From Aureliella helgolandensis (GTDB lineage: Bacteria; Planctomycetota; Planctomycetia; Pirellulales; Pirellulaceae), in assembly GCF_007752135.1 (NCBI RefSeq), contig NZ_CP036298.1:1426001-1490000 (forward strand): a DNA stretch of 64,000 bases, read 5' to 3'. Positions within the stretch are counted from its first letter, which is position 1. Each line of letters opens with the position of its first letter. The notes under the pieces are model-generated. The model did not search any database. It saw only the letters and a list, made by a program, of their open reading frames with translations, and was not told where the DNA came from. The position numbers and the translations under genes are program-made. Positions 9,878-18,486 of the stretch are shown piece after piece.

Positions 9878-11038
9878 ATGGAAGATAATTGCCGAAAATC
9901 GGTCCTACAAGCTGCAGACACTTGGGTGGTTAAAGTTGGATCTCGCGTACTTACCGGTCCAGATGGAATGTTGGACACCGAGCAGGTGGGCCGTTTGGCA
10001 GCGCAGCTCTCGGAGCTAGCCAATGCAGGAAACCGCGTCGTGCTCGTCAGTAGTGGTGCTGTCGCGGCCGGTGTGGGGAAGCTAGGGTTGGCGTCGCGTC
10101 CAACGGTGCTCTCGCAACTGCAAGCGGTAGCTGCGGTGGGGCAGGCCCATTTAATTCAAACCTACGAGCAGTATTTTAGTTCGCATGGTCGCCACGCGGC
10201 ACAGATCTTGTTAGTGGCGGACGATCTCGATGATCGCACTCGCTATCTCAACGTGCGGAACACGCTGGTTGCGCTATTGCGAATGGGGGTAATCCCCGTC
10301 GTCAACGAAAATGACTCCGTGGCCGTTGACGAGCTAATGACTACGTTTGGTGACAACGACCGCCTGGCAGCCATGGTCGCGGGCTTATTCGAATCGCCCG
10401 CCTTGGTGATTCTGAGCGATGTGGCCGGGGTTTACGATCGGGATCCCCGCTTGGAAGGCGCGCGGGTTGTTTCGACCATTGAGCAGGTCAATCAAGATGT
10501 GATGGACATGGCGGTCGATAAGGAGTCGCAGGTCAGCAAGGGGGGCATGTCTAGCAAGTTGCAAGCTGCCCAGTTCGTGACGCAAAGCGGTGCGCCCGTT
10601 GTTATTGCCGGTGGCCGAACCCCCAACGTCTTGCCACGTTTGTGGGCGGGGGAAGAGCTTGGAACCCTCTTTCTGCCGGAAGCGCGTGGGCTGTCACCTC
10701 GAAAGCGATGGATTGGCTTCAGCGCCCAGCCGATGGGGCAGCTATTGGTTGACGAGGGGGCATGTGAAGCCATCTTGTCGGGCGGTCCCAGCTTGCTGGC
10801 GATCGGAATCGTGTCCGTGCAGGAGGATTTTGGTATCGGGGATGTCGTTTCCATTTGTCGATTGGATGGGGAGGAAATTGCGCGGGGCTTGTCCAACTAC
10901 AGTTCCGTCGACTTGATGAAAATTCGAGGGCAGCGTTCACCGGAAATCGAAGAGATCCTGGGCCATTGTCCCTACGAGGCGGTGATCCATCGAGACAATA
11001 TGACCGTGATAGTGGCGGCCGACTTGCGTGGAGGCTGA
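9878..11038 (+). CDS. proB: Glutamate 5-kinase (proB)
   Basis: Phosphorylates glutamate at the gamma carboxyl as the first step of proline synthesis. The 386-residue length fits the two-domain form. The amino-acid-kinase domain covers about residues 15-260, with VVKVGSRVLTG at the start, the LVSSGAVAAG loop, NENDSVAVDE, and the substrate-binding KGGMSSKLQAA segment. A PUA domain follows at about 285-375. The adjacent step (proA) is not in the window. The ATG at 9878 lacks a strong Shine-Dalgarno sequence but agrees with the family N-terminus. The gene ends 40 bases before the convergent SET-domain gene. Confidence 0.95.
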   Translation: MEDNCRKSVLQAADTWVVKVGSRVLTGPDGMLDTEQVGRLAAQLSELANAGNRVVLVSSGAVAAGVGKLGLASRPTVLSQLQAVAAVGQAHLIQTYEQYFSSHGRHAAQILLVADDLDDRTRYLNVRNTLVALLRMGVIPVVNENDSVAVDELMTTFGDNDRLAAMVAGLFESPALVILSDVAGVYDRDPRLEGARVVSTIEQVNQDVMDMAVDKESQVSKGGMSSKLQAAQFVTQSGAPVVIAGGRTPNVLPRLWAGEELGTLFLPEARGLSPRKRWIGFSAQPMGQLLVDEGACEAILSGGPSLLAIGIVSVQEDFGIGDVVSICRLDGEEIARGLSNYSSVDLMKIRGQRSPEIEEILGHCPYEAVIHRDNMTVIVAADLRGG

Positions 11039-11077
11039 TCGCCCTCGTCGCGAGTGCGTGGGCGGAGAATTCCCAGC

Positions 11078-11707
11078 TTAGATTATCCCAAGGTCGGGGA
11101 TTGCCCTGACTTGCAGCAGTTGTTGGAGCTCGGCGAGGTGCTTTGAGTCGACGATCCATCCACGGCAATGGGCGCTGTGGCAGTTGCAGGGGATCGCAAA
11201 TCGCGCCGGCCAGCTGTAGTCGATCGTCAATTCCTCTCCCAGCCGAATATCGCAAATGGAGTAGAGCAGGATCTTGGGGGCTGCCGCTGCGGGGTGCGTG
11301 CTGAGTTCGACCGCTGGCGATGGGAGTGTCGCGTCTTCGGCGATTGTGGGAGAGGTCGGGCCGGGGAAGGAGAATGCTTCGAAAGCGCAGTTGGGGGAGC
11401 AGGAGTGGTTGACGAAGCGGAAGGGAGCCGTGGGCTCAAGCTGCGTTCCGTCGCCTAGGTCGAAGGCGTAGCGGCTGACGTAGTCCTGCTCGCTGATAAC
11501 TCGCCCTTCGATTTGACCAATGCAGGTGCCGTCTACGATTCGCTTGGTCGCGAAGACCCCTTTGCCAACGCTGGTGCGGCCGACGCGCAGGCCACGCTTT
11601 TCCAGTCTTTCAACTTTGGCTTGGCGATGTTTGCGTTGGGCCTGGTGTGGAGAGAGGGGGGGGCGTTCCCCGTGGGATCGCGATGGTTTGCCTTCATCGA
11701 AGTGCAT
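11078..11707 (-). CDS. SET-domain protein (putative protein-lysine methyltransferase)
   Basis: A 209-residue protein with a basic N-terminal tail and one SET domain. Visible motifs: KGVFATKRI at about 49-57, the NHSC motif at 100-103 (cofactor and knot-forming), GEELTIDYSW at 157-166 (catalytic tyrosine), and a post-SET cysteine set C174, C176 and C181 that with C106-type residues could bind zinc. SET enzymes transfer methyl from S-adenosylmethionine to lysine side chains. The substrate is unknown; the lysine-rich H1-like protein at 15360 and ribosomal proteins are speculative candidates. The ATG at 11707 has GGAAGA 8 bases upstream; a TTG at 11743 is less likely. A terminator separates it from the RRM gene upstream, so it is probably its own unit. 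Confidence 0.85.
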   Translation of the reverse strand: MHFDEGKPSRSHGERPPLSPHQAQRKHRQAKVERLEKRGLRVGRTSVGKGVFATKRIVDGTCIGQIEGRVISEQDYVSRYAFDLGDGTQLEPTAPFRFVNHSCSPNCAFEAFSFPGPTSPTIAEDATLPSPAVELSTHPAAAAPKILLYSICDIRLGEELTIDYSWPARFAIPCNCHSAHCRGWIVDSKHLAELQQLLQVRAIPDLGII

Positions 11708-11732
11708 GCAGGCATCTTCCAGGATAGAAACG

Positions 11733-11781
11733 AAAAAACACAAGCGTGGGAAAGAGATGGACTCTTACCCTGCGCTTGTGT
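11733..11781 (-). terminator. Rho-independent terminator of the RRM protein gene
   Basis: Read on the minus strand, ACACAAGCG (11781-11773) pairs perfectly with CGCTTGTGT (11746-11738), with further pairing inside (AAGAG with CTCTT). The stem is followed directly by TTTTTTCG. It lies between the stop of the RRM gene and the start of the SET gene. Confidence 0.85.
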
Positions 11782-11897
11782 CAGTATGTCATCGTTATCG
11801 TTTGTACTGGAAGAAACAGTTTTCGGCAGTCGTGCAGTCGGAACTGCAAGCATTCAAAGGCTATTGCAACCGGCAAAGCGATCGATAGCTTGGATGC

Positions 11898-12236
11898 CTA
11901 CCAGCGATCGCGGCCACCGCCGCCACCGCCGCCGCCACCACCGCGTCGTCCGCCACCGCCACCGCCGCCGTAACCACCAGATCGCTCTTCGCGTGGCTTG
12001 GCTTCGTTGACTTGTAGATTGCGGCCTTCATTATCTTGGCCGTTCAGCCCGTCGATTGCTGCGCTAGCTTCTTGCTCGGTCGACATTTCGACAAAGCCAA
12101 AGCCTTTGCTACGCCCGGTTTCGCGATCTTCAATTACTTGAGCGCTAACCACCGTGCCGAACTCCGCGAACAATTGCTCAAGCTGTGCTGAACGCACGTT
12201 GTAGCTGAGGTTGCCGCAATACAGTTTCTTACCCAT
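11898..12236 (-). CDS. Glycine-rich RRM RNA-binding protein
   Basis: A 112-residue protein with one RNA recognition motif (about 4-78) and a short Arg/Gly-rich tail (about 87-112). RNP2 is LYCGNL at 5-10 and RNP1 is KGFGFVEM at 44-51, both with the aromatic residues that stack on RNA bases. This is the architecture of the cold-inducible bacterial RRM proteins known in cyanobacteria and planctomycetes. A role as an RNA chaperone is inferred. The ATG at 12236 has GGAG 8 bases upstream; the in-frame TTG before it is rejected. It is monocistronic, with a strong terminator downstream. Confidence 0.93.
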   Translation of the reverse strand: MGKKLYCGNLSYNVRSAQLEQLFAEFGTVVSAQVIEDRETGRSKGFGFVEMSTEQEASAAIDGLNGQDNEGRNLQVNEAKPREERSGGYGGGGGGGRRGGGGGGGGGGRDRW

Positions 12237-13037
12237 GAACAAAACTCCAGAAACGTCCCGTCATTGCTTTTGGAATTAACAGCACACCGGGACCGAATCG
12301 TGCTGCCAATGCTTATTAAAGTGCACGCCAAAGCGGCGTTGCACTCAAATTTTGATAAATATTGGGTTGGATGGCATATTGCCTAAGGCGGAGGCGACCA
12401 GCAATCCCGAGCCTGGGAGCAATCCTGAATTGAAGGATCTGCACGCAGAGTGGCTAAGGGTGTGGTTCTCGATCGCAAGCAAGAAACCGGACGTAGGTTC
12501 GTATCGATCCATCAAACGTGCCTGGGGGATCATCACACTCGTACACGTTCGAACGATCCGGCGAAAGCAGATTTATATCGGTCTAGCGATATCTACATTG
12601 CTGGGATCATATCATCCTGGTCCTCAAAGGTCAAATAGAGTTTTGCGAATTGTTGAATTAATCCAGGTTTTCGCCTTGGGAACGCTGCCGCCGCGATTGC
12701 GTAAAGCTCGCGCCCGGCCCCAGGCTGTGTGGGCCCGCGCCGCGGTTGGACCTGGCGGCTGCGACCGGTTGCTTGCGGCTCCAGGGAGAGCTGTGGTTGA
12801 GCAAGCGTGGCGGGACTTGCAATTGGGATACAGCCCTGGAGTGGGATTGGTACAATTGCGGATTGTTGTGCAGTCGTCGCATGAGGTTCGTGAACCCAGT
12901 TTGGGGCATGAGCTTCGTGGGCATCGATGCACTCCAGTTGTACCCGCGGAGGGCCAGGTGTTTTGCACCGAGCGCTGGTATGCAGGGCATGGACCGGGGT
13001 GCGCGTTTTAACCACTGATTGTTTGGGATTAAGTCCG
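12237..13037. other. Long divergent intergenic region with no supported gene
   Basis: About 800 bases between the RRM gene and hemC. Open frames exist on both strands (12352-13011 forward and 12593-13213 reverse), but they overlap each other, contain no recognisable domain, and look like products of GC-rich sequence. The first 120 bases should hold the RRM leader and promoter. Nothing else was recognised. Confidence 0.5.
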
Positions 13038-13961
13038 TTGTCTACCATTCGTATCGGAACTCGTGGAAGCAAGCTGGCCGTATGGCAAGCCGAGTGGATT
13101 GCTGGCAGGCTAAAGCAGCGCGGATATGACGTTGAAATCGTGCTCATCTCCACCCGCGGGGATGTGTCGACCGAATCGCTACGCGTTGTTGGCGGGCAGG
13201 GATTGTTCACCAAGGAAATTCAGCGCGAGTTGCTTTCCGCTAGCGTCGATGTTGCGGTTCACAGTCTTAAAGACCTGCCGACAATTCCGGTGCCAGGGTT
13301 GAGCTTGGCGGCCGTACCGGAGCGGGAGACGACGGCCGATTGCCTGATCAGTCGTGGCAATGTTTCGTTTGAGGACTTGCCCGCTGGGGCTAGAGTCGGA
13401 ACGGGCAGCTCTCGACGCGGAGCCCAGCTCTTGGTCTGGCGTCCAGAGCTGGTCATCGCGGATATTCGAGGGAATGTCGACTCGCGCTTAAGGAAACTTG
13501 AGGAGGGGCAGTTCGATGCAATCGTTCTGGCTGCCGCTGGCCTAACGCGACTCAAGCTGACGCAGTGTATCACTGAACAGCTGCCCGAAGAGAGGATTTT
13601 GCCAGCCATCGGGCAGGGGGCACTCGGCCTGGAATGTCGCAGCGATGATGCGGAAACGCAAGCAGCTCTGGTGCAACTGAACGATCCGAAAAGCCAGGCG
13701 GAAGTTCTCGCCGAGCGCGCGTTCCTAGCATCCTTGCTGGCTGGTTGCCTCGCTCCCGTGGCTGCTATTGGACGCGTGAATCCAGATGGGCAGCTCAGTC
13801 TGCGTGGGCGAGTCTTATCGATAGATGGTAAGAGAGTTGTGGAAGGACGCGTGGTTGGCAATCCCAAGAGTGCGGAGATGCTCGGTAAGCAATTGGCGGA
13901 CGAGTTGATCGGCCAGGGGGCTGCTGAGCTAATCGCCATTGCCAAAGAGAACTCGCCGTGA
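13038..13961 (+). CDS. hemC: Hydroxymethylbilane synthase / porphobilinogen deaminase (hemC)
   Basis: Joins four porphobilinogen units into hydroxymethylbilane in haem synthesis. The 307-residue protein has the full family pattern: IRIGTRGSKLA at the N-terminus, VHSLKDLPT with the catalytic aspartate (Asp79), the arginine-rich GTGSSRRGAQL and ADIRGNVDSRL segments, and LLAGCLAPVAAIG with the dipyrromethane-anchoring cysteine (Cys237). The TTG at 13038 is chosen because it gives the usual MSTIRIGTRGSK start; the open frame extends further upstream without matching the family. No other haem gene is adjacent. The cofactor cysteine is present, so it should be functional. Confidence 0.94.
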   Translation: MSTIRIGTRGSKLAVWQAEWIAGRLKQRGYDVEIVLISTRGDVSTESLRVVGGQGLFTKEIQRELLSASVDVAVHSLKDLPTIPVPGLSLAAVPERETTADCLISRGNVSFEDLPAGARVGTGSSRRGAQLLVWRPELVIADIRGNVDSRLRKLEEGQFDAIVLAAAGLTRLKLTQCITEQLPEERILPAIGQGALGLECRSDDAETQAALVQLNDPKSQAEVLAERAFLASLLAGCLAPVAAIGRVNPDGQLSLRGRVLSIDGKRVVEGRVVGNPKSAEMLGKQLADELIGQGAAELIAIAKENSP

Positions 13962-13962
13962 C

Positions 13963-14048
13963 TCTGGGAAATTCTATGCAGCTTCCATTTTCATTTTCCC
14001 AGATTTCATTGCACTAAATATCATTTCCCCAGAATCAATTTCCCCAGA
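13963..14048. repeat. TTTCCCCAGA repeat cluster and hairpin after hemC
   Basis: TCTGGGAAA at 13963-13971 is complementary to TTTCCCAGA at 13995-14003, giving a 9-bp stem with a loop of about 23 bases. Two more copies of TTTCCCCAGA follow (about 14024-14033 and 14039-14048). It begins right after the hemC stop and may act as the 3' end of the transcript, but there is no T-run. Confidence 0.55.
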
Positions 14049-14186
14049 GAGCTAATGCCCTCGAAAAGCCTATCGCAACGGCGGATGGTCGAACGGCCAC
14101 GGGGTGCGGGAGGTGTGAGGGTTCGCTGGGTGTTCGGGGGCGGTGTTTTTTCCCGCTGGATCACGTTTTAGATAAGTGCACTATCC

Positions 14187-14978
14187 ATGCTCAAAGAGCC
14201 AGGTCGCAGTCAGTACGATTGGCAGTTCAACTTTCTTGGTTTTCCAGTGCGGGTTGCGTGGGGATTTTGGGTTGTCGCGGCCATCCTAGGATGGAGTTGG
14301 AGCGTGTCGGTAGATGCCAGCTTCCCCAATTCTCCCGGGGGAGCTCCCGCGGTCTTGCTGATGTGGATTGCAGCGCTCCTGCTGTCGATCCTGGTCCATG
14401 AAGTTGGGCACACTTTGGCGATGAAGTATTACGGGCTGCAAAGCCGGATTGTCCTCTACCACTTTGGCGGCTTGGCAATTCCCGATTCGTTTGGGAGTTG
14501 GAATGGAGCGCGGCAGCGCCGCATAGGGCCGCGTGAGCAAATCGTCATTTCAGCTGCGGGGCCGGGAATTCAATTGGCTTTGGCTGCATTGGTGTGGGCT
14601 ATCGGGATGGCAACCGGGACATACATGGAGCTCACGGGGCAGTTGAATTGGTTGTTCGGAACGAGTCTACCGATAGGCGAAATTCCGCAAACGGCAATTC
14701 GTTACGCGGCGTTCAACGCAATTATCTATCCCAGTACCATCTGGGCAATTCTCAATTTGGCGCCCATCTTGCCGTTGGATGGTGGGCACATCATGCGTTC
14801 GATGCTGCAGTTGTGGAACGTCGATCAACCGACGCATGTGGCCTACATGGTATCGATTGGCACCGGTGCACTGCTGGGAATTTATTGCTTGCAGACGGGG
14901 CAGCCTGGCGGCATTATGTTCCTGCTGTTTGCCGCCAGTAATTGGCAAGCCATGCAGCAGGGGCACGGCGGATTCTAG
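14187..14978 (+). CDS. M50-family membrane metalloprotease (site-2 protease-like)
   Basis: A 263-residue polytopic protein with about six hydrophobic segments. The zinc-binding HEVGH motif is at 71-75 inside a membrane segment, and the second ligand motif NLAPILPLDGG is at 190-200 (Asp198). This is the M50 layout without PDZ or CBS domains, similar to the short SpoIVFB-like and archaeal S2P forms. Such enzymes cut substrates inside the membrane, often anti-sigma factors; the substrate here is unknown. The conserved GPGIQLALA segment fits the third motif. No anti-sigma or sigma gene is adjacent. The N-terminal KEPGRSQYDW stretch is typical of planctomycete members. Confidence 0.9.
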   Translation: MLKEPGRSQYDWQFNFLGFPVRVAWGFWVVAAILGWSWSVSVDASFPNSPGGAPAVLLMWIAALLLSILVHEVGHTLAMKYYGLQSRIVLYHFGGLAIPDSFGSWNGARQRRIGPREQIVISAAGPGIQLALAALVWAIGMATGTYMELTGQLNWLFGTSLPIGEIPQTAIRYAAFNAIIYPSTIWAILNLAPILPLDGGHIMRSMLQLWNVDQPTHVAYMVSIGTGALLGIYCLQTGQPGGIMFLLFAASNWQAMQQGHGGF

Positions 14979-15359
14979 GCGTGGGCTCGATGTGAAAATA
15001 TTCACATTCGTGGGCGTCGAGACGCGCTGACTGACGGCGCGAGACGCTCGCTCGTAAATCGCGAATTGCAGGCGAAATGTACCCAACTTTGGATTCGAAG
15101 GAAGCATTGTGGGTAAATTGTCAGAAATATGTGTAAAAAATGTCAAAAACATATTGCAATAGCTGGGTTGTTTCGTACAAATACGCTCCAAGGACGTAGG
15201 TAATTGCCAGCATTGTGAATCTCTACGCGGCGGCCACCGCTGATTCTAGGACGTGTTGGTGATTTTCTTGATTTCGGAGGCGGGACTTGACGAGAGCATG
15301 TGGCTGTTGTCGTTGTAGTGGTCTCACCTCCACATTTCCGTTTTAGCGGAGGAGAAAAC
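14979..15359. other. Intergenic region with palindrome, upstream of the H1-like gene
   Basis: Holds a palindrome (14990-15007) right after the protease stop, then an AT-rich patch near 15115-15165 that is a plausible promoter zone for the H1-like gene, then a leader of about 190 bases ending in a strong ribosome-binding site (GGAGGAG at about 15348-15354). No gene is supported. Confidence 0.45.
14990..15007. promoter_or_regulatory. Palindrome ATGTGAA-AATA-TTCACAT
   Basis: Perfect 7-bp arms around a 4-base spacer, shortly after the stop of the M50 protease gene. It is flanked by two copies of GTGGGC. There is no T-run, so an operator or a stable transcript end are both possible. Confidence 0.5.
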
Positions 15360-15584
15360 GTGGCTAAAAAGAAGGCTGCTACTAAGAAGAAGGCTGCACC
15401 CAAGAAGGCTGCACCTAAGAAAAAGGCTGCTGCTCCTAAGAAGAAGGCTGCACCTAAGAAAAAGGCTGCTCCTAAGAAGGCTGCAACCAAGAAGAAGGCT
15501 GCTGCTCCTAAGAAAAAGGCAGCAACTAAGAAAACTGCAACTAAGAAAACTGCGGCTAAGAAGAAGACCGCCAAGAAGAAGTAG
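15360..15584 (+). CDS. Lysine/alanine-rich histone H1-like DNA-binding protein
   Basis: A 74-residue, extremely basic protein made almost entirely of Ala, Lys, Pro and Thr in repeats of the KKAAPKK and KKAATKK type, like the C-terminal tail of eukaryotic histone H1 and of bacterial H1-like (Hc-type) proteins. It should bind DNA electrostatically and condense the chromosome, which fits the compact nucleoid of planctomycetes; this role is inferred. The GTG at 15360 is chosen because GGAGGAG lies 5-6 bases upstream; the longer open frame has no such site. Repeats at the DNA level (AAGAAGGCTGC) make it prone to length change. A terminator follows. The reverse-strand open frame is a shadow. Confidence 0.85.
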   Translation: MAKKKAATKKKAAPKKAAPKKKAAAPKKKAAPKKKAAPKKAATKKKAAAPKKKAATKKTATKKTAAKKKTAKKK

Positions 15585-15631
15585 TATTGCTTCCTCTCGA
15601 AATCAAGAACGCTTTCAGTTGAAGGCACACC

Positions 15632-15668
15632 GAACCGCTGTTGGTTTTTGTACTGACGGCGGTTTTTT
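15632..15668 (+). terminator. Rho-independent terminator of the H1-like gene
   Basis: AACCGCTG pairs with GGCGGTT across a loop of about 17 bases, followed by a TTTTTT run. It lies about 50 bases after the H1-like stop, between that gene and the convergent 15700-18480 gene. Confidence 0.75.
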
Positions 15669-15699
15669 CGTGGGCGTTTGCGAGCGTTTTGCAACACGC

Positions 15700-18480
15700 C
15701 TATTCAACCAGCTCGACCCCCGCTACTAGGCACGAAATTGCACTGAACTCGATATCGATGCGCAGTTTAATGTCGCCCGTCACTCCGCTGACCGTACAGC
15801 GGAATTGGAAGGTGTTGTCCTGTTCGGCATCTTGCGCGTCTTCAAGCACGCACTCGATGTAGCCTCCGGCCACATTGTGGATTCGGTCCCGCATGGACTC
15901 TAGTTTCTGCTCGACCTCGGTGGTTCGTAGCTCCCAGACCATCGACGCTTGAGGCGAGGGGGTGACGTCGGTAGCGTCCAGCCAGGTGGACATGAAGTCT
16001 TGGATGCGCTGTTGGCTACGTTGCAGGGCTTGCTCGGTAGTCAGGAAGTGCGCGAGCTCTGCGGTGTAAAAGTCGAAGGCAGTAAGTTGGCCGTTGTGGG
16101 TTGAAAGTGAAAACGGGATATTCGCCCCATGGGTGTTTTCCGCAGCGGCGTTTTCGATGGAGCTGTTTTGCGTGGGGCTGTTTTGCGTCGGGACGATAGT
16201 ACCCTGCAGGCGTTCGGTTCGAATCCCGTCTCGGTAGGAGTGTATCCAGCTCGCGGTTGCGGGGAGCTGGCCAGGCTCGCCAATCAAGCTCTGGAGTTTC
16301 TGCAAGAAGAGTGTGAGGACCTCGGAATCGATGCTGCTGTTGTCCGAGGAGCCGAGCAGCGCTTCAACTCCCTTGGTGTTCGCGTCGAAGAAGGGGGTTA
16401 GCAGCCGTTGGGTCTCAAGGGCACCGTCTTCAGGGAAACTAATCTCAAGGTCGGATGTGAAATGCAAGAGTTCCGGGGAGTTGGGGCCCGCCAAGCGGAA
16501 TTCGCAGGCCAATGGCAAGGGCGGCTCGTTGGGGTATTGGGCGACGCAGTAGACGGTAAGCATCACGGGAGCTCCCCGTTCCAGGCGATCTGAGATGCGC
16601 ACGGTGGTAGCTTGAACGTCCAGTGTGTCGGGGGCGGCGTTCTCGCCTGCTTGCAAAACGACTCCTCGAAACTGTTCCAACGTCAGCTGCTGTTGGAAGG
16701 TAGGTGCCAAGCGGTCGTACGCGGCGGCTGTTTCATGGCGCAGCAAGGCTCGCCAGAACTCGCAGGCAAGCTCTGGTAGGTCCGTGGGAGCGTTCAGGCT
16801 GTTCAGGGTAGACATTGCATAGTCGCGCGAGAAGAGCGAGACACCGATCAGCTCATCATTCACAAAATCGAGCTTCCCTTCAATCTCACCCTTAGAGGTT
16901 GAAAAGGTGCCAGATGCCTGCGTAAAGTTCTGCAAGTTCTTGACCTCCCACAGGGCGAAGTCAGGGGCCACGGTAAGGCTGCCAAAAGCTTGTCGGCAGT
17001 GCTCGACTTGAGTCGCTAGAGTGCTTGTGTCGAGCAATTGGGCGGCATCGGGATTTAGGAGCTGCTGAAGGTTGGGCGCACGCTGCTGCGATTCGGGCTG
17101 CTCTGCTGAGGGCTCGGAGTCTTCAGGGGGGCTGACGCTCAGAATTCGTTGGAGTGCTTGGGTGGCCAGGCGGGTCTGAGTCGGTGCCTGGGATGGCCAT
17201 GTTTCTCGCACATCGATACTGACCAGTTCGCCCCGCCCAATAAGGTCCGCATCGCAAGTGAACGCGAATAGGACGTTGCTGACGCAGCGTTTCCCCGACG
17301 CTAGTTGAACGAAGTGTCGGACCGACCAGCCGTAGCTATTGGATGCAGGATCCAGACCGTTGAATAGGCAGTCCTGATGATCGAGGCTTGCGATCTCGGT
17401 CCCGAAGTCATCGCGAAGCGTTGAGCACAGCGTGGCCAATTCCGCTTCGGTGATTTCATCTCCGTAGCTTCGCGAGAAAAGCAGGCTTGCGGCAGTCACG
17501 TTTCCCTCGAACAACATGCGAAGCAGAAGCTCGGACTTCTCGACGTACGCTTCACTAGAGATTGGTCCGGTAAACCAATCCGCCGGCATGAGTGGTGACT
17601 CGACTTCAATGTCGACCAGTTTGTCGTCGAGGATCATCAGTTTGAAATGACAATTTCCCCGTTCGAAGGGGACGTTGCCGGACAACACTCTGGAGCCCAG
17701 CTCTCCGTCCCAGCCAATCCATCCGTCCAGCATGGAAACCGCTGGGCTGGAACGCTGGAGAGGCCCCAGGTGGTCCTTGAGGGCAAGCCAGTAACTGTCC
17801 AGCGTTTGCCAGTCGATGTTGGCGATTGGCAGAGGGGAGACGATGTTCCGCGATTGAGCTTGGCTGGATGCGTTGAAGACAGCTTGGACGAAGGTTGTTT
17901 CAGCCTCGTTGAGGGAGCTGCGCGGAGGTGCCTCTACCTGTCCTTCAGGCACGTCACCAAGTTGCATGCGCAGCACCGTCTTCTCTTGGGAGCTCTGGCG
18001 GTCGACGACCTGCTGGCCGTAAAGCAATTCGGCATGGACTGCATTGGTCGTTGGGATGGTGATCAACAGGCGTACGCCCGTGAAACCGAGTTCCACGGGG
18101 ACGAGCGTACCCTGGGGGGATAGGCGAGCATGCTGGGTGACGCTGCGCACAAACACGCCACCGCGAAAGTAGTTCGCGACCACGATTGCATCTTGCCCCT
18201 CGGTACCAGTGAGGATGAGTTGTACGGGTGGTTCTTCCGGTAGCTCTACGGGGCGTACCAACGGCGGAACCGTCGGTGACGCCGTCTGTGCGTAGGTAAC
18301 CGTCTGGCTGCCACTCAACCCAATCCCAAGCACAATCCCCAGCAAACCGACAAGCCAACTCACGGTTGGTCGAACGCAGTTCCGGGGGACGCGCTGACCG
18401 GAAGAATGCTGGCTTGCGGGATGCTTGGCTTGGCATGTCATGGAGAGCAGCTTCATGGGGGAGATCGCGGCTAGTCGCAT
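15700..18480 (-). CDS. Secreted or anchored protein with repeated modules, unknown function
   Basis: About 926 residues. A basic N-terminus and one hydrophobic segment (about 41-65 of the longest frame, ending TYAQ) indicate export. After that, two kinds of block recur. A helical block with Leu-rich and Ala-rich faces appears at about 312-362, 562-612 and 690-738. A strand-rich block of the pattern G-F-...-G-...-D-x-L-x-x-V-x-L-x-S appears at about 270-298, 526-556 and 760-806. The helical blocks recall DUF3887/DUF4019-type domains, but this is inference. No catalytic motif is visible. The upstream FG-GAP gene ends at 18487, so the two are probably co-transcribed and translationally coupled. 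Start is uncertain: TTG 18486, ATG 18480 or ATG 18456. Confidence 0.7.
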   Translation of the reverse strand: MRLAAISPMKLLSMTCQAKHPASQHSSGQRVPRNCVRPTVSWLVGLLGIVLGIGLSGSQTVTYAQTASPTVPPLVRPVELPEEPPVQLILTGTEGQDAIVVANYFRGGVFVRSVTQHARLSPQGTLVPVELGFTGVRLLITIPTTNAVHAELLYGQQVVDRQSSQEKTVLRMQLGDVPEGQVEAPPRSSLNEAETTFVQAVFNASSQAQSRNIVSPLPIANIDWQTLDSYWLALKDHLGPLQRSSPAVSMLDGWIGWDGELGSRVLSGNVPFERGNCHFKLMILDDKLVDIEVESPLMPADWFTGPISSEAYVEKSELLLRMLFEGNVTAASLLFSRSYGDEITEAELATLCSTLRDDFGTEIASLDHQDCLFNGLDPASNSYGWSVRHFVQLASGKRCVSNVLFAFTCDADLIGRGELVSIDVRETWPSQAPTQTRLATQALQRILSVSPPEDSEPSAEQPESQQRAPNLQQLLNPDAAQLLDTSTLATQVEHCRQAFGSLTVAPDFALWEVKNLQNFTQASGTFSTSKGEIEGKLDFVNDELIGVSLFSRDYAMSTLNSLNAPTDLPELACEFWRALLRHETAAAYDRLAPTFQQQLTLEQFRGVVLQAGENAAPDTLDVQATTVRISDRLERGAPVMLTVYCVAQYPNEPPLPLACEFRLAGPNSPELLHFTSDLEISFPEDGALETQRLLTPFFDANTKGVEALLGSSDNSSIDSEVLTLFLQKLQSLIGEPGQLPATASWIHSYRDGIRTERLQGTIVPTQNSPTQNSSIENAAAENTHGANIPFSLSTHNGQLTAFDFYTAELAHFLTTEQALQRSQQRIQDFMSTWLDATDVTPSPQASMVWELRTTEVEQKLESMRDRIHNVAGGYIECVLEDAQDAEQDNTFQFRCTVSGVTGDIKLRIDIEFSAISCLVAGVELVE

Positions 18481-18486
18481 TCGCAA

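Noticed and set aside
10719-11255. Reverse frame over proB
   Set aside because: Antisense to a well-supported kinase gene.
12352-13011. Forward frame of 219 residues in the hemC upstream gap
   Set aside because: No domain, no ribosome-binding site and overlapped by an equally long reverse frame; typical of GC-rich non-coding DNA.
12593-13213. Reverse frame of 206 residues
   Set aside because: Runs into the hemC coding region and has no recognisable features.
15143-15697. Reverse-strand open frame of 184 residues
   Set aside because: It is the antisense shadow of the Lys/Ala repeats of the H1-like gene, and reads as repeated Phe/Leu/Ala only because of that.
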